Positions 1 through 8,912 of a DNA stretch of 64,000 nt are shown here, in pieces. A model generated the notes under the pieces. That model saw nothing but the letters and a program-made list of their open reading frames with translations. It searched no databases and was not told where the DNA came from. Made by a program: the position numbers and the translations under genes. The DNA comes from Nostocales cyanobacterium LEGE 11386 (GTDB lineage Bacteria > Cyanobacteriota > Cyanobacteriia > Cyanobacteriales > Nostocaceae). The DNA is taken from assembly GCA_015207155.1 (NCBI GenBank), contig JADEXK010000020.1:19805-83804 (forward strand). The letters run 5' to 3'. Within the stretch, counting starts at the first letter, position 1, and the number at the start of each line of letters is the position of its first letter.

Positions 1-3000
1 TTGTAACTACCCCTATTCCTCTCACTACACCATTTGCCAAAACACTGACATCACCACCTTCAGCAGCGCCACCCGTGAAATCAATAGCTTGAGTGTTGAT
101 ACTTTCAAAGGTAATATTGCTACCTGTTTGTGATGTTTGTAAAGTAACTGGGCCACCATAAGCCGAATTAGCACTACTAAAAGAAATAGCTGATGTATTA
201 ATAGCACCTGTCAAAATATTGCCGATATTGTTTACTTGTAAATTTACCTCGCCACTTCTAGCAGTGCCTGATGCACTTGTTGAAGAATTAATATCATCTG
301 TAGTAATATTTCCCTCAGTTGCTAATTTGATATCACCAGAGGTAGCATCACCGAAGTCATTAGAGGCAAAAGAATCAATAGTATTAGTTGCAATTGTTCC
401 TCCGGCTTTGATGTCTATCAACCCACCAATAGATTGCCCTGAAGTACTAGTTTGACTAAAGGAATTAATTAAACCTGTAGTAATATTTCCTCCAGAGTCT
501 AATTTTATTTCTCCACCTGTGGCATTACCAAAGTTATTCTCGACAAAAGAATTAATATTATTTGTGGCAAGATTTCCGCCAGCTTGAATATCGATTAAAC
601 CACCTATGGCTTCCCCTGATGAAGTAATTCGCGCAAAAGAATTAATTAAACCTGTGGTAATATTGCCACCAGCATCTAATTTTATTTCTCCAGCGATCGC
701 ATCACCAGAGCTACTTTCTGCAAAGGAATCAATAGCATTGATTTCGACATTACCTCCAGCTTGAATATCTACTAAAGCAGCTGTAGCATCTCCTTGAAAA
801 TTACTTCTGGCAAAAGCACTAATTATATCTGTTGTAATATTACCACCAGCCTCTAATCTGACTTCTCCACCTATGGCATCACCAGATTGAGTAGATGCAG
901 TAGAAATTACATTTGTTGTGATATTACCTCCAGAGATTAACTCAACTCGACCACTTGTAGAACCTATAGTTGCAACAGTGTCGATATCTGCAAGTGTAAT
1001 ATCACCTGTCGCGCTCATAATCACTGGCCCACCATATTCGGCAATTCTGATATTACCTGTTACGGTGATATTTCCTGGTGAAGATGAGTTACCACTAAGA
1101 GTTAAAGTTGGCGGTAAATTACCAAAATTAGTTTCTTCTAATTGGCTGACACCTGCTCTGAATATTAAAGCTAGTTCATCAGCTAAAATTTGAGCATCAC
1201 TTGAGCAAGGATTACCATAACCGCAAAAGGAAGCAAGTGAAAAATCTGGACTATTAATCGTAATATCACCATTAACAGTAATACTTCCTGTTGATTCTAC
1301 TTTCAGTGATGGACCTGTATAACTATCAAATTCGACATCTTGATTAGCGCTAATTATCGGGTCGTAAAGACTAGTAAAACTGTTACTTTGACCTTGAGAG
1401 TTGAGAATAGAAAACCTACCGCCACTAGCAAAGTGTGCATCCAGGGAAATTTTGCCATCACTAACTAAAGTTAAATTACCACCACTGACAAAAGGTGTTT
1501 TATCTAGATGATCAATTGCTAAAACATTAATTCCTTGATTACCTTGAATGTAAAGATTACCACCAGCGATCGCAGTGAAAGCATTGGCGGTACTTTCACG
1601 AACTGTTACAGTATTTTGGGCGAATAAATTCAGGTGATTAGTAGTTAAAAGTTGGCTTTCTGGTAATGTCAAGTTACGATTAGCGCTGAATGTAGCGGTG
1701 TCAGCAGTGGCTTTTTTCACCACCACATCACCATTTTCAACTCGTAAGCCAGAACCAATCAGTTCTACCTCACCGTTGCTGTGGACTTGCAATGTTGAGG
1801 CGTTAGCACCTCCTCCACCTGTTAACAATTTAGCCAGAGAATTCTCTGATTGATTATTATTTAGGGGTTGCACTTCTAAACTAAGAGGATTTCCAGGAAT
1901 GCTGAAGCGTAACAAGCTTGTACCCGGTACCGCCGCAACTGTGATGTTACCACCAGGCGCAAAAAGTTCTCCGGTACTAGCTACAGTACCACCTAATAAA
2001 GTTAAATTACCTGATGTGACGGCTAGATTGCCTTCATTGAGAATCGCACTGGCAATAGTAGAATCAAAGGCAAAACTATGAGGTGTACCCAGCAACTCAT
2101 TATATTTATTCCAGCCACTAGCATTAAACCAATTTTCACCCAAGCCGATGCGGTTAGCAGTTGTCGCCGTAAAGGAAGCGGGGACGTTCAAACTAGCATT
2201 AGCACCAAAGATAATTCCCGCCGGATTAATTAAATATAAGTTGGAATTGCCGCCTGTGACTGTAATTAAGCCGTTAATTAAGGAAGCTTCGCCACCTGTG
2301 ACACGCCCTAAAATATTTTGAATCGATGGTTGAGAAAGAAAATTGGCAGTTTGATTAACATCAAGTCCAAATTTTGAGAAACTGTGAAATAAGTTAGCGC
2401 GATCGCTACTTAAACTACCGCCACTAATATCAATATTATTGCTTTGGGTGTTAACAAGAGTGCCGGTGTTATCTGGTGCGGGAATAATGTTTTGGGCTTT
2501 TGCTAAGTTGGGAGATAGACAAAGTAAAGCGAAAAGAATGAAGCTTGCACCAGTTTCAGTCACGGAAAACCCGCCTGCGCGGGTTGCTTGATGTTTAATT
2601 GTCTGGGTTAAGTGCTTCCTCCGTTGTTTGGCTTTGACAATCGCTTGATGCGATCGCTTGATTTGCTCTTGTCGTTGTTGCCAGGATAAACTCTCTGGAT
2701 GGGTGCGGTAGTAGTAAAGTGGCTGAAAAATATGTTGCACTTGGGCGACTTCGGAAAGTCGCAAACATAGATCATAATCTTCTGCTGTTTCCAGCGATTC
2801 ATCAATTCCACCTACCAAGTCAAAAATTTCCCGCCGCATCAACCGAAAGTGAAATGTCATGAACTTGTTTAACAGTTCTTCGCGGTTGTAGGGAACAAGA
2901 CAACGATAGCCGTAGCTGAGAACTGTGTTGTGTTGATCAATATCCAGATAATCGGTGTAAACCCAACCGATATTTGGTTTTGCATCTAAAACGCCTGCGG

Positions 3001-3307
3001 TTTCTACCAGTGCTTGGGGATGTAGCAAATCATCACTATCTACCCAACCAAGGTAAGGTGCATGAGTTTGCGCGATCGCTGCTTTTAAAGCCAATCCCCG
3101 TCCCAGATGTTCTGCTATGATTACCCGTACACGGCGATCGCGTTTTGCATACTCGCGGGCGATTTCTGGTGAATTATCTGTGGAACCATCATCCCAAATC
3201 AGTAGCTCAAAATCACCCCGCGTTTGAGCTAATATGCTCTCAATAGCAGCGCTGAGGTAACGTTCTCGATTGTAAACAGTGATGATCAGAGAAATGGTTG
3301 GCTGCAT
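1..3307 (-). CDS. Glycosyltransferase family 2 fused in frame to a filamentous-haemagglutinin (TPS-type) adhesin; 3' end outside window
   Basis: One open frame starts at ATG 3305-3307 and has no stop down to base 2 (1102 codons; I read every codon). Residues 1 to about 245 form a complete GT-A glycosyltransferase: N-terminal ITVYNRERYLSAAIES, acceptor motif DDGSTDNS, metal-binding DSDD and an ETAEDYDLCLRL motif. From about residue 249 the frame continues as a secreted adhesin: hydrophobic signal-like segment GASFILFALLCLSP ending AKAQ, then the haemagglutination-activity domain with LYLINPAGIIFGAN near residue 360, then a long beta-helix region. Residues about 800-1035 are imperfect 59-residue (177-bp) repeats rich in GGNITT and INS motifs. 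FHA-type proteins are usually exported by a TpsB porin; none is in view. The signal segment would be internal here. Alternatively the adhesin is translated separately from GTG 2561-2563. Domain calls are firm; the biological meaning of the fusion is inference. Confidence 0.85.
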   Translation of the reverse strand, partial: MQPTISLIITVYNRERYLSAAIESILAQTRGDFELLIWDDGSTDNSPEIAREYAKRDRRVRVIIAEHLGRGLALKAAIAQTHAPYLGWVDSDDLLHPQALVETAGVLDAKPNIGWVYTDYLDIDQHNTVLSYGYRCLVPYNREELLNKFMTFHFRLMRREIFDLVGGIDESLETAEDYDLCLRLSEVAQVQHIFQPLYYYRTHPESLSWQQRQEQIKRSHQAIVKAKQRRKHLTQTIKHQATRAGGFSVTETGASFILFALLCLSPNLAKAQNIIPAPDNTGTLVNTQSNNIDISGGSLSSDRANLFHSFSKFGLDVNQTANFLSQPSIQNILGRVTGGEASLINGLITVTGGNSNLYLINPAGIIFGANASLNVPASFTATTANRIGLGENWFNASGWNKYNELLGTPHSFAFDSTIASAILNEGNLAVTSGNLTLLGGTVASTGELFAPGGNITVAAVPGTSLLRFSIPGNPLSLEVQPLNNNQSENSLAKLLTGGGGANASTLQVHSNGEVELIGSGLRVENGDVVVKKATADTATFSANRNLTLPESQLLTTNHLNLFAQNTVTVRESTANAFTAIAGGNLYIQGNQGINVLAIDHLDKTPFVSGGNLTLVSDGKISLDAHFASGGRFSILNSQGQSNSFTSLYDPIISANQDVEFDSYTGPSLKVESTGSITVNGDITINSPDFSLASFCGYGNPCSSDAQILADELALIFRAGVSQLEETNFGNLPPTLTLSGNSSSPGNITVTGNIRIAEYGGPVIMSATGDITLADIDTVATIGSTSGRVELISGGNITTNVISTASTQSGDAIGGEVRLEAGGNITTDIISAFARSNFQGDATAALVDIQAGGNVEINAIDSFAESSSGDAIAGEIKLDAGGNITTGLINSFARITSSGEAIGGLIDIQAGGNLATNNINSFVENNFGNATGGEIKLDSGGNITTGLINSFSQTSTSGQSIGGLIDIKAGGTIATNTIDSFASNDFGDATSGDIKLATEGNITTDDINSSTSASGTARSGEVNLQVNNIGNILTGAINTSAISFSSANSAYGGPVTLQTSQTGSNITFESINTQAIDFTGGAAEGGDVSVLANGVVRGIGVVT
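2566..2585. repeat. Dispersed palindrome at the glycosyltransferase/adhesin junction
   Basis: The minus strand reads AACCCGCGCAGGCGGGTTT here. It differs by one base from AACCCGCGTAGGCGGGTTT in the intergenic repeat near 5412-5430. It sits exactly between the end of the glycosyltransferase and the signal-like segment and encodes residues about 242-248 (ATRAGGF). A repeat copy at this point could have removed an ancestral stop and intergenic gap. Confidence 0.75.
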
Positions 3308-3494
3308 AAAAATTTGAGATAAATAAGTGAAGCGTATATTACTGCCACAGCATTAATAGGCTGTAATATTTGATATTTACAAATGTGAGCAGGTGACAAA
3401 AATTACAGGGAATTTTGGTATATTTTATTATTGTTGGTTACACGACAAATTAACCGTTATAAATCTTGACAAATTTTCAAAAATAATAATTAAT

Positions 3495-5261
3495 ATGAAA
3501 TACTTCTTTGCCAAAACCAAGAAACGGCAGCTATTAAATAATAAAAAACTTACTATTAAATCACATACATGGTTAAGAACAGGTATTTTAGTCAATAAAT
3601 TTAAGCAAAGCAGTATTAGCTGGGCACTAATTTTTGCTTTTTTAATAGTGAATTTTTTAGTACCAAAAACTTTATTGGCGCAAGAAAATTTAGAAATCCA
3701 AGATTTTGATTACTGGGCGAGTTTGTGTAAGCTGCTAGGAGAAGAACAGAAATATGCCGAAGCGATCGCTGCTTGCAATCAAGCAATTGCCTTGAAGCCA
3801 GATAACCCAGAAATCTGGACAGAACGCACAGAAATATTGTTGCAACAAGCCAAATATAGCGAAGCGTTAGTATCAGCAGATCGCGTTTTACGTCTCCAGC
3901 CAAAATTTTCTTTAGCTTTAGCCCAACGCTGTCAAGCATTATTAAATTTGGGTAAATATGAACAAGCGATCGCTGCTTGTGATTTAGCCCTACGCTCAGA
4001 TCAAAATTGGGGCAATAAAACAGCAGTAGTGGCATGGTATAGTAAGGGTTTAGCACAAAACAAATTAGGACAATTTACCGAAGCGATCGCCTCATTTAAT
4101 CGCGCCTTAGTCATTAATCCAGAAAATTCATTAGCCTTAGTGGGAAATTGTCAAGCTTTAGCTAATTTAGGCAGATTCGCCGCCGCAATTAACGCTTGTG
4201 ACTTAGCAATTACAACTAATAAAAATTGGGGCAATACATCACCTGCGATCGCCTGGTTTAATAAAGGTTTAGCTCAAAGGCAACAAGGACAAACCACCGC
4301 AGCAATTACCTCATTTGATCAGGCAATTGCAACGAATCCTCAAGATGCCGATATCTGGTTAGAACATGGTAAATCCTTAACTTTATTAGGAAAACCAGCA
4401 CAAGCGAGTGTGTCTTATGAATTTGCTGTAAAACTCAGTCCTCAATACTCTTTAGCATTGGCAAATCAAAGTGTAACCTTCAACAAATTAGGCAAACACG
4501 AAGAAGCACAAAAAGCTAGTGAAGCAGCACTACAAGGTGATAATAGATGGGGTGATATGAGTCCGGCTTTAGCTTGGGAACAACGAGGAATCGCCTTAGC
4601 AGGATTGGGTAATTATGAAGAAGGATTGACATCGTTAGAAAGAGCGATCGCCCTGAATCCCAACTACGCCGAAGCCTGGAATAATCGTGCTGCTACTCAA
4701 TGGTATATGGGCAGATATACAGACGCAATTGCTAGTAGCGATCGCGCCACAGAAATTAATCCTCAATATGCTCAAGCTTGGTTTAATAAAGGTAGAATTC
4801 TCAGAACATTAGAACGCTATCAAGCAGCACTTGCAGCCTATAATAAAGCCTTAGAAAATAGCAATCAAATAGTCGATAATTCACTATTAGCAAATATTTG
4901 GGCTAACCGTAGCGTCGTATTGTGGCATCTTTCCAGAAATCAAGAGGCATTAATTTCTGTTGATCGGGCAATTAATTTAAATCCCGAATTATCCCAAGGA
5001 TGGTACAACCGAGGCGTAGTACTATTAGATTTAAAACGATATGATGAAGCAATTACCGCTTACAATCGTGCTAGTAATTTGAATCCTGATAATGCTAACA
5101 TATTAGCAGGTAAAGGAGTAGCCTTGCTAAAATTAGGTAGAATTGAAGAGGCGATCGCGGCTTTTGAGGAAACCTTAAAACTTGACCCTAATAACACATT
5201 AGCTAAAGCAAATCAAACCATTGCTCAAAAGCAATTGCAAGAAAAATCTACCTCAGATTAA
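3495..5261 (+). CDS. TPR-repeat protein with N-terminal signal/anchor segment
   Basis: A protein of about 588 residues made almost wholly of tetratricopeptide repeats, so a protein-interaction scaffold outside or at the membrane. After a basic N-terminus there is one hydrophobic stretch (WALIFAFLIVNFLVP) followed by LLAQE, which looks like a signal peptide with a cleavage site. At least ten TPR units follow, with typical EAIAACNQAIALKPDN spacing. Three of them carry an extended insert with a WG motif (NWGNKTAVVAWYSKGLAQ, NWGNTSPAIAWFNKGLAQ, RWGDMSPALAWEQRGIAL), giving a higher-order repeat of about 105 residues. A GTG at 3393 would add 34 AT-rich residues; I prefer ATG 3495. It is divergent from the adhesin fusion, so a shared control region at 3308-3494 is possible. 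Partner unknown. Confidence 0.8.
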   Translation: MKYFFAKTKKRQLLNNKKLTIKSHTWLRTGILVNKFKQSSISWALIFAFLIVNFLVPKTLLAQENLEIQDFDYWASLCKLLGEEQKYAEAIAACNQAIALKPDNPEIWTERTEILLQQAKYSEALVSADRVLRLQPKFSLALAQRCQALLNLGKYEQAIAACDLALRSDQNWGNKTAVVAWYSKGLAQNKLGQFTEAIASFNRALVINPENSLALVGNCQALANLGRFAAAINACDLAITTNKNWGNTSPAIAWFNKGLAQRQQGQTTAAITSFDQAIATNPQDADIWLEHGKSLTLLGKPAQASVSYEFAVKLSPQYSLALANQSVTFNKLGKHEEAQKASEAALQGDNRWGDMSPALAWEQRGIALAGLGNYEEGLTSLERAIALNPNYAEAWNNRAATQWYMGRYTDAIASSDRATEINPQYAQAWFNKGRILRTLERYQAALAAYNKALENSNQIVDNSLLANIWANRSVVLWHLSRNQEALISVDRAINLNPELSQGWYNRGVVLLDLKRYDEAITAYNRASNLNPDNANILAGKGVALLKLGRIEEAIAAFEETLKLDPNNTLAKANQTIAQKQLQEKSTSD

Positions 5262-5296
5262 AGGATTAATTGACCGGGAATGGAGATTGCTTAAAG

Positions 5297-5545
5297 ATAT
5301 ATTGAGAGCATCCCGTTTTGGCGGATCGCCCGCAGACTAGAAGTCTGGGGCTACACAAACGTTCGCCCTTGGCCTTCCCGAAGGGTAGGCCGCCTACGCG
5401 GACTATCTGAAACCCGCGTAGGCGGGTTTAGTTTGTATAGCCGCGTAAAGCCCTAAAGGGCATAGCTGCGCTTACCGCGAAGCGTGCCGGAGGCTCTTTT
5501 CCAATCGCCCGGTGTTTCTGCCAAAAGTGGATGCTCCCGATATAT
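5297..5545. repeat. Composite intergenic repeat bounded by inverted repeats (MITE candidate)
   Basis: The left edge ATATATTGAGAGCATCC...TTTTGGCGGA matches the reverse complement of the right edge, ATATATCGGGAGCATCC...TTTTGGCAGA, so an interval of about 240 bp is flanked by imperfect inverted repeats of about 27 bp, with ATATAT possibly duplicated outside. Inside are other dispersed Nostoc-type repeats: the CCCGCAGACTAGAAGTCTGG stem, AACCCGCGTAGGCGGGTTT, and GGGCATAGCTGCGC followed by CGCGAAGCGTGCC. No coding capacity was seen. It fills most of the gap downstream of the TPR gene. Confidence 0.55.
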
Positions 5546-5661
5546 TCTCCATGGAAGCAGAAAAAACGGCAAACTCAAAATATACCCCAAATTTAGTATT
5601 ACCCAAAATCAAGAAATTTACATTAAAGATTTTTAAATTTTAATCCTATTAAAATTCTTAC

Positions 5662-5826
5662 TTAATAGTCATTATCAGCCACACAAATTCCTTTGCATTT
5701 AATACCGTTTGTAGCTGTGCGCCCACAATGAGAACATAGAACTTTTTCGGTTTCTGCTTCTTGACGAATGTCTATATTATTGCTTGCATGTAAATTGTCT
5801 TTTTCGGTCTGGATTTTTATCGTCAT
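5662..5826 (-). CDS. Small cysteine-pair (zinc-ribbon-like) protein, 54 residues
   Basis: A short ORF starting ATG 5824-5826 (MTIKIQTEKDNLHASN) and ending TAA 5662-5664. The C-terminal half has four cysteines in the pattern CSHCGRTATNGIKCKGIC, ending VADNDY, which resembles a small metal-binding ribbon or knuckle. An AGGA sequence about 8 bases before the ATG could be a ribosome binding site. It stands alone between the composite repeat and arfB. The compact, complete cysteine motif and acidic C-terminus argue for a real gene. No function can be assigned; nucleic-acid binding or metal binding is only a guess. Confidence 0.6.
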   Translation of the reverse strand: MTIKIQTEKDNLHASNNIDIRQEAETEKVLCSHCGRTATNGIKCKGICVADNDY

Positions 5827-5945
5827 AAAAGTGTCCTATTTAACGAAGGAAGAGGGAAGAAGGAAGAAGAATTCTTCTTGCCAAACGGGTTTAAATCCCC
5901 CACCAATTTGCCTTCTGACTTCTGACTCCAACAGCACGTCCTTCT

Positions 5946-6359
5946 TTAATCAATTACTTGCCTTCTCATTGACTTAATCTGTCCTCGCTTAGTTTTATGA
6001 TCAAGGCGTTTTTTTTGAGAACTGCGAGTTGGTTTGGTGGGTTGGCGTTTTCTCTTCAGTACGACTACGCTTTTAATTAGTTCTTGAAGTCGTTGCAAAG
6101 CCTCTTCCCGATTTTTTTCCTGGCTACGGTGTTCTTGAGCTTTGATGACAATGACTCCCTCCTGGGTAATGCGTCGGTCATTTAACTTCAACAGATACTC
6201 TTTATAGAAAGTCGGTAATGATGAAGCCTCAATGTCAAAACGTAAGTGGATGGCGGTAGCAACCTTGTTGACATTTTGACCGCCTGCTCCTTGAGAGCGA
6301 ATCGCACTCATTTCGATTTCGTTATCAGGGATGATAATTGTACGAGAAATTTGCAGCAT
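5946..6359 (-). CDS. arfB: Alternative ribosome-rescue peptidyl-tRNA hydrolase ArfB/YaeJ
   Basis: 137 residues, normal for ArfB. It hydrolyses the peptidyl-tRNA ester on ribosomes stalled at mRNA ends lacking a stop codon. The catalytic GGQ motif is in SQGAGGQNVNKVATAI near residue 25-40. The C-terminal tail is strongly basic (KRKRQPTKPTRSSQKKRLDH...KTKRGQIKSMRRQ); in ArfB this tail enters the empty mRNA channel. The short length and the position of GGQ near the N-terminus exclude RF1 and RF2. It begins MLQISRTIIIPDNEIEMSAIRS, the usual start of the family. Monocistronic, as far as can be seen. Confidence 0.93.
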   Translation of the reverse strand: MLQISRTIIIPDNEIEMSAIRSQGAGGQNVNKVATAIHLRFDIEASSLPTFYKEYLLKLNDRRITQEGVIVIKAQEHRSQEKNREEALQRLQELIKSVVVLKRKRQPTKPTRSSQKKRLDHKTKRGQIKSMRRQVID

Positions 6360-6464
6360 AACTTATATATAACGTTATTAGTGCAATGGCGCGAGCGATA
6401 TCAACAGAGTGCATTTTGCTAGAACAGGACTTACACAAAAATCACCAAAAGGCTTAATTTATCG

Positions 6465-6493
6465 AACCACAGAGACGCTGAGAACACGGAGGA
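6465..6493. repeat. Dispersed repeat, AACCACAGAG...GAGAACACGGAGG type
   Basis: Intergenic copy of a repeat seen again near 20735-20765 and 46020-46048, with related CACGCAAAGGCGCAAAG forms at 48236-48285, 48664-48704 and 53477-53515. It lies upstream of arfB on the other strand. An AGGACTTTAGTCCT hairpin at about 6609-6622 follows, just downstream of plsY. Confidence 0.6.
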
Positions 6494-6653
6494 ATGAGAG
6501 TTTCAGAGAGTCGTTGCGTAAGTCCTATAGAATATCAGCGATCGCATCTTCAGTTTATGATTTGTGTTTTTCAAATTCTTCTGTAAATAATTCAAAGTTT
6601 GTAGTCAGGACTTTAGTCCTAATAAAAGATCTGAGAGCAATTACTTAAATAAA

Positions 6654-7334
6654 TTATGTCGTTTGTTCTGGTTCCGTCGTTACCTTCTGCCCAATTTTTG
6701 GTTCAGTTCCCGCCAACAAACGCTCAATATTACTGCGGTGACGTAATATCACATATAATCCCCCAGCGATACCAAACAAAACATAGGGCAACGGTTGACG
6801 CAAAACTACCATCAAAATAGAAACAGCGATCGCACCTGCAATAGAACTCAAAGATACAATCCTGGATATAGCTACAACAATGGCAAACACACCTGCTGTG
6901 GCCAAACCCACCTGCCAACTCATAGCCAACAAAATCCCTAAACTAGTAGCGACGGATTTACCGCCAGTAAAGCCTAAAAAAATGGATTTACTATGGCCGA
7001 GGATGGCAGCTAACCCAGCTAATGTTACCATCCACGGTTGCCACAGTTTGACATCTACCGTGGGAGGGATAAAATTTTGATTAGAGGCAAAGGTGAATAA
7101 ATAATAAACTAGAGCGATCGCTAAGACACCCTTCAAGCAATCTACAACTAAAACAAAAGCTCCCGGCCCTTTACCTAAAGTTCTTAATACATTAGTTGCT
7201 CCCGTTGAACCTGAGCCAACTTCCCGAATATCAATACCCTTCAGCTGCTTCACAGCGATGTAGCCGGTGGGAAAGGAACCCAACAGGTAAGCTACAACCA
7301 AAGTGACACTGCATAAAGTTAGCCAAATAGCCAT
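6654..7334 (-). CDS. plsY: Glycerol-3-phosphate 1-O-acyltransferase PlsY
   Basis: 226 residues, integral membrane. It transfers an acyl group from acyl phosphate to glycerol 3-phosphate, the first step of phosphatidic acid synthesis (with PlsX). Family motifs are present: AYLLGSFPTGYIAVK near the N-terminus, REVGSGSTGATNVLRTLGKG (motif 1), ILGHSKSIFLGFTGGKSVATSLG (motif 2) and YVILRHRSNIERLLAGTEPKIG at the C-terminus. Several hydrophobic segments fit the multi-pass topology. The genes that follow on the same strand further right (DUF3086, DUF3119, MlaE permease) also suggest envelope or lipid biology. Confidence 0.95.
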   Translation of the reverse strand: MAIWLTLCSVTLVVAYLLGSFPTGYIAVKQLKGIDIREVGSGSTGATNVLRTLGKGPGAFVLVVDCLKGVLAIALVYYLFTFASNQNFIPPTVDVKLWQPWMVTLAGLAAILGHSKSIFLGFTGGKSVATSLGILLAMSWQVGLATAGVFAIVVAISRIVSLSSIAGAIAVSILMVVLRQPLPYVLFGIAGGLYVILRHRSNIERLLAGTEPKIGQKVTTEPEQTT

Positions 7335-7383
7335 AAGTAATCGTGCAAAATAAATTATTGGTTGAGAGAGGAAACAGGTATAT

Positions 7384-7413
7384 GGGTGATAGGTGATAGG
7401 TGATAGGTGACAG
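7384..7413. repeat. Heptamer tandem repeat (GTGATAG)
   Basis: Three to four tandem copies of GTGATAG, ending GTGACAG, in the gap between plsY and the DUF3086 gene. The reverse-complement form of the same family (CTGTCAC/CTATCAC) is at 10339-10370. Confidence 0.8.
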
Positions 7414-7565
7414 TATTGGAATACAGCGATTTCATGCGTGTGGAAAAATGACTAAATATTTATGCGTAGCTACTTAAACAATTAAAAATTAATCATTGAA
7501 AACTCCCAGGAGTCAAAAGTCCAGAGATATAACTCTTGACTTTTGACTAAGTAACTCATGACTAG

Positions 7566-8837
7566 TTAGAAGTCATCATTATAATTTTTCACTGTTTTGG
7601 GGTCAGGAGCAAAGGCCAACCACAAAGGAAATTGCAACATTGCCAAACTGATTTGCTCTTCAGAATCATCAATGATAATTAAGGGCAATTGTTTAGCTTT
7701 CACCAATCGGTCGGCTTTCTGTGCCAAAGCTTCTGCTGTTTCAAATAATGCTACACCCCTGTCAGGGCCAAAATCTGGGCGACCAATTCCCAAGCAATCT
7801 TGCAAACCGCGCCGCCATTCACCCAAACGTTCTGGTGTATTAGCTAAAACCAGAGTGCGGATGCGATCGCCATATAGTCTGTGTAGTATAGAAATCGCTG
7901 CTGAAGCAATCAGAATATTCTGCAAGCGGCTACCCATTGTCCGCAAAGCACCACGACCTCCTTGGCTAAAGAACCAATCTGATATGCGTTCAGCGTGGAC
8001 TGGCTCAAAGGTGCGGCGCAGTTGCCATGGGGGACCGTAATAATCTGGTTTACTGCGGTATTGGTCAATCAAGCGGCGAATTTTCTTTGTAGTATCTTGA
8101 AACTGCTGCTGGGCAAATTGCGGTGTTCCTGGCTGGGGTGCATCAGGCTGCACCTCTTTAATAACTACAGGTGCTTCTCGTTCGACTACAGCCGGCATCA
8201 ATTGCAATTGCTCTGCTGCTGCTGCCAAATCCTGTAAACTACCCGTCAGATAATCTTTAAAACCCTGCACCCGAATTGCTAAATCTTGGGATGCTCCCGC
8301 AAAAGTTGTTCGCATTTCATTACGAATGCGTTCCTGACGGCGTTCTAGCTGTTCAACAGAAATTTGCAGTGCTTGTTTGCGCTGTTCTAGCTGCGCTAGT
8401 GACTCTTGCACAAGTCGTCCCAGTGAGCTTTGAGTTTCGCTTAGTTGTGCCTGAAGGGTTTTGTAAGACGCTTGCAGGTTGGCTATTTCTTCCTTAAGAG
8501 TTGTTTCAGTACGTTGTAACTCAGCTAATCGTTGCTCTGCTTGAGCAGATGCTGAATTATCTTGTGATTCTAATTCTACTTCTGACCCCAAAACGGGAGT
8601 TTCTGCTTCTAACTGCACTACCAATTCAGTAGTTGACTCTTCTGAATCTGCCACTTCTGAATTAGAGATAAGTGGCGCAAGATTTGCATCATCTGATTGC
8701 GTGTCAATTGATGGAGTTTGCGCTGCTGGTTCCACGACTGACTCTACAGATGAATTTTCCACCGTAGGCTTTTGTTCTTGTATTTGCTCCAACCATTCAT
8801 CAATCTGTTCTGGGGTTTGAGATTCCTCGGGGTTCAT
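7566..8837 (-). CDS. DUF3086 domain protein with coiled coil
   Basis: 423 residues from ATG 8835-8837 (MNPEESQTPEQIDEW); a TTG two codons upstream is possible and has AGGA at better spacing. The N-terminal third is acidic and low complexity. Residues about 100-190 are a long coiled coil rich in E, Q and L. The C-terminal half, from about TTKKIRRLIDQYRSKPDYYGPPWQLRRTFEPVHAERI to the end, is the conserved cyanobacterial DUF3086 region. No membrane segment or signal peptide is evident. Its function is unknown. It lies just downstream of DUF3119 and the MlaE permease on the same strand, which hints at an envelope-associated role (inference). Confidence 0.85.
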   Translation of the reverse strand: MNPEESQTPEQIDEWLEQIQEQKPTVENSSVESVVEPAAQTPSIDTQSDDANLAPLISNSEVADSEESTTELVVQLEAETPVLGSEVELESQDNSASAQAEQRLAELQRTETTLKEEIANLQASYKTLQAQLSETQSSLGRLVQESLAQLEQRKQALQISVEQLERRQERIRNEMRTTFAGASQDLAIRVQGFKDYLTGSLQDLAAAAEQLQLMPAVVEREAPVVIKEVQPDAPQPGTPQFAQQQFQDTTKKIRRLIDQYRSKPDYYGPPWQLRRTFEPVHAERISDWFFSQGGRGALRTMGSRLQNILIASAAISILHRLYGDRIRTLVLANTPERLGEWRRGLQDCLGIGRPDFGPDRGVALFETAEALAQKADRLVKAKQLPLIIIDDSEEQISLAMLQFPLWLAFAPDPKTVKNYNDDF

Positions 8838-8912
8838 AAACAATAATGCAATTCCTATGATGCGAATAAATAGCTTTCAGAAATATAGTCTAGATTCAAA
8901 ACCACTCAGCAC

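Noticed and set aside
6409..6648. 79-codon plus-strand ORF beside arfB
   Set aside because: It is the AACCACAGAG dispersed repeat read as protein.
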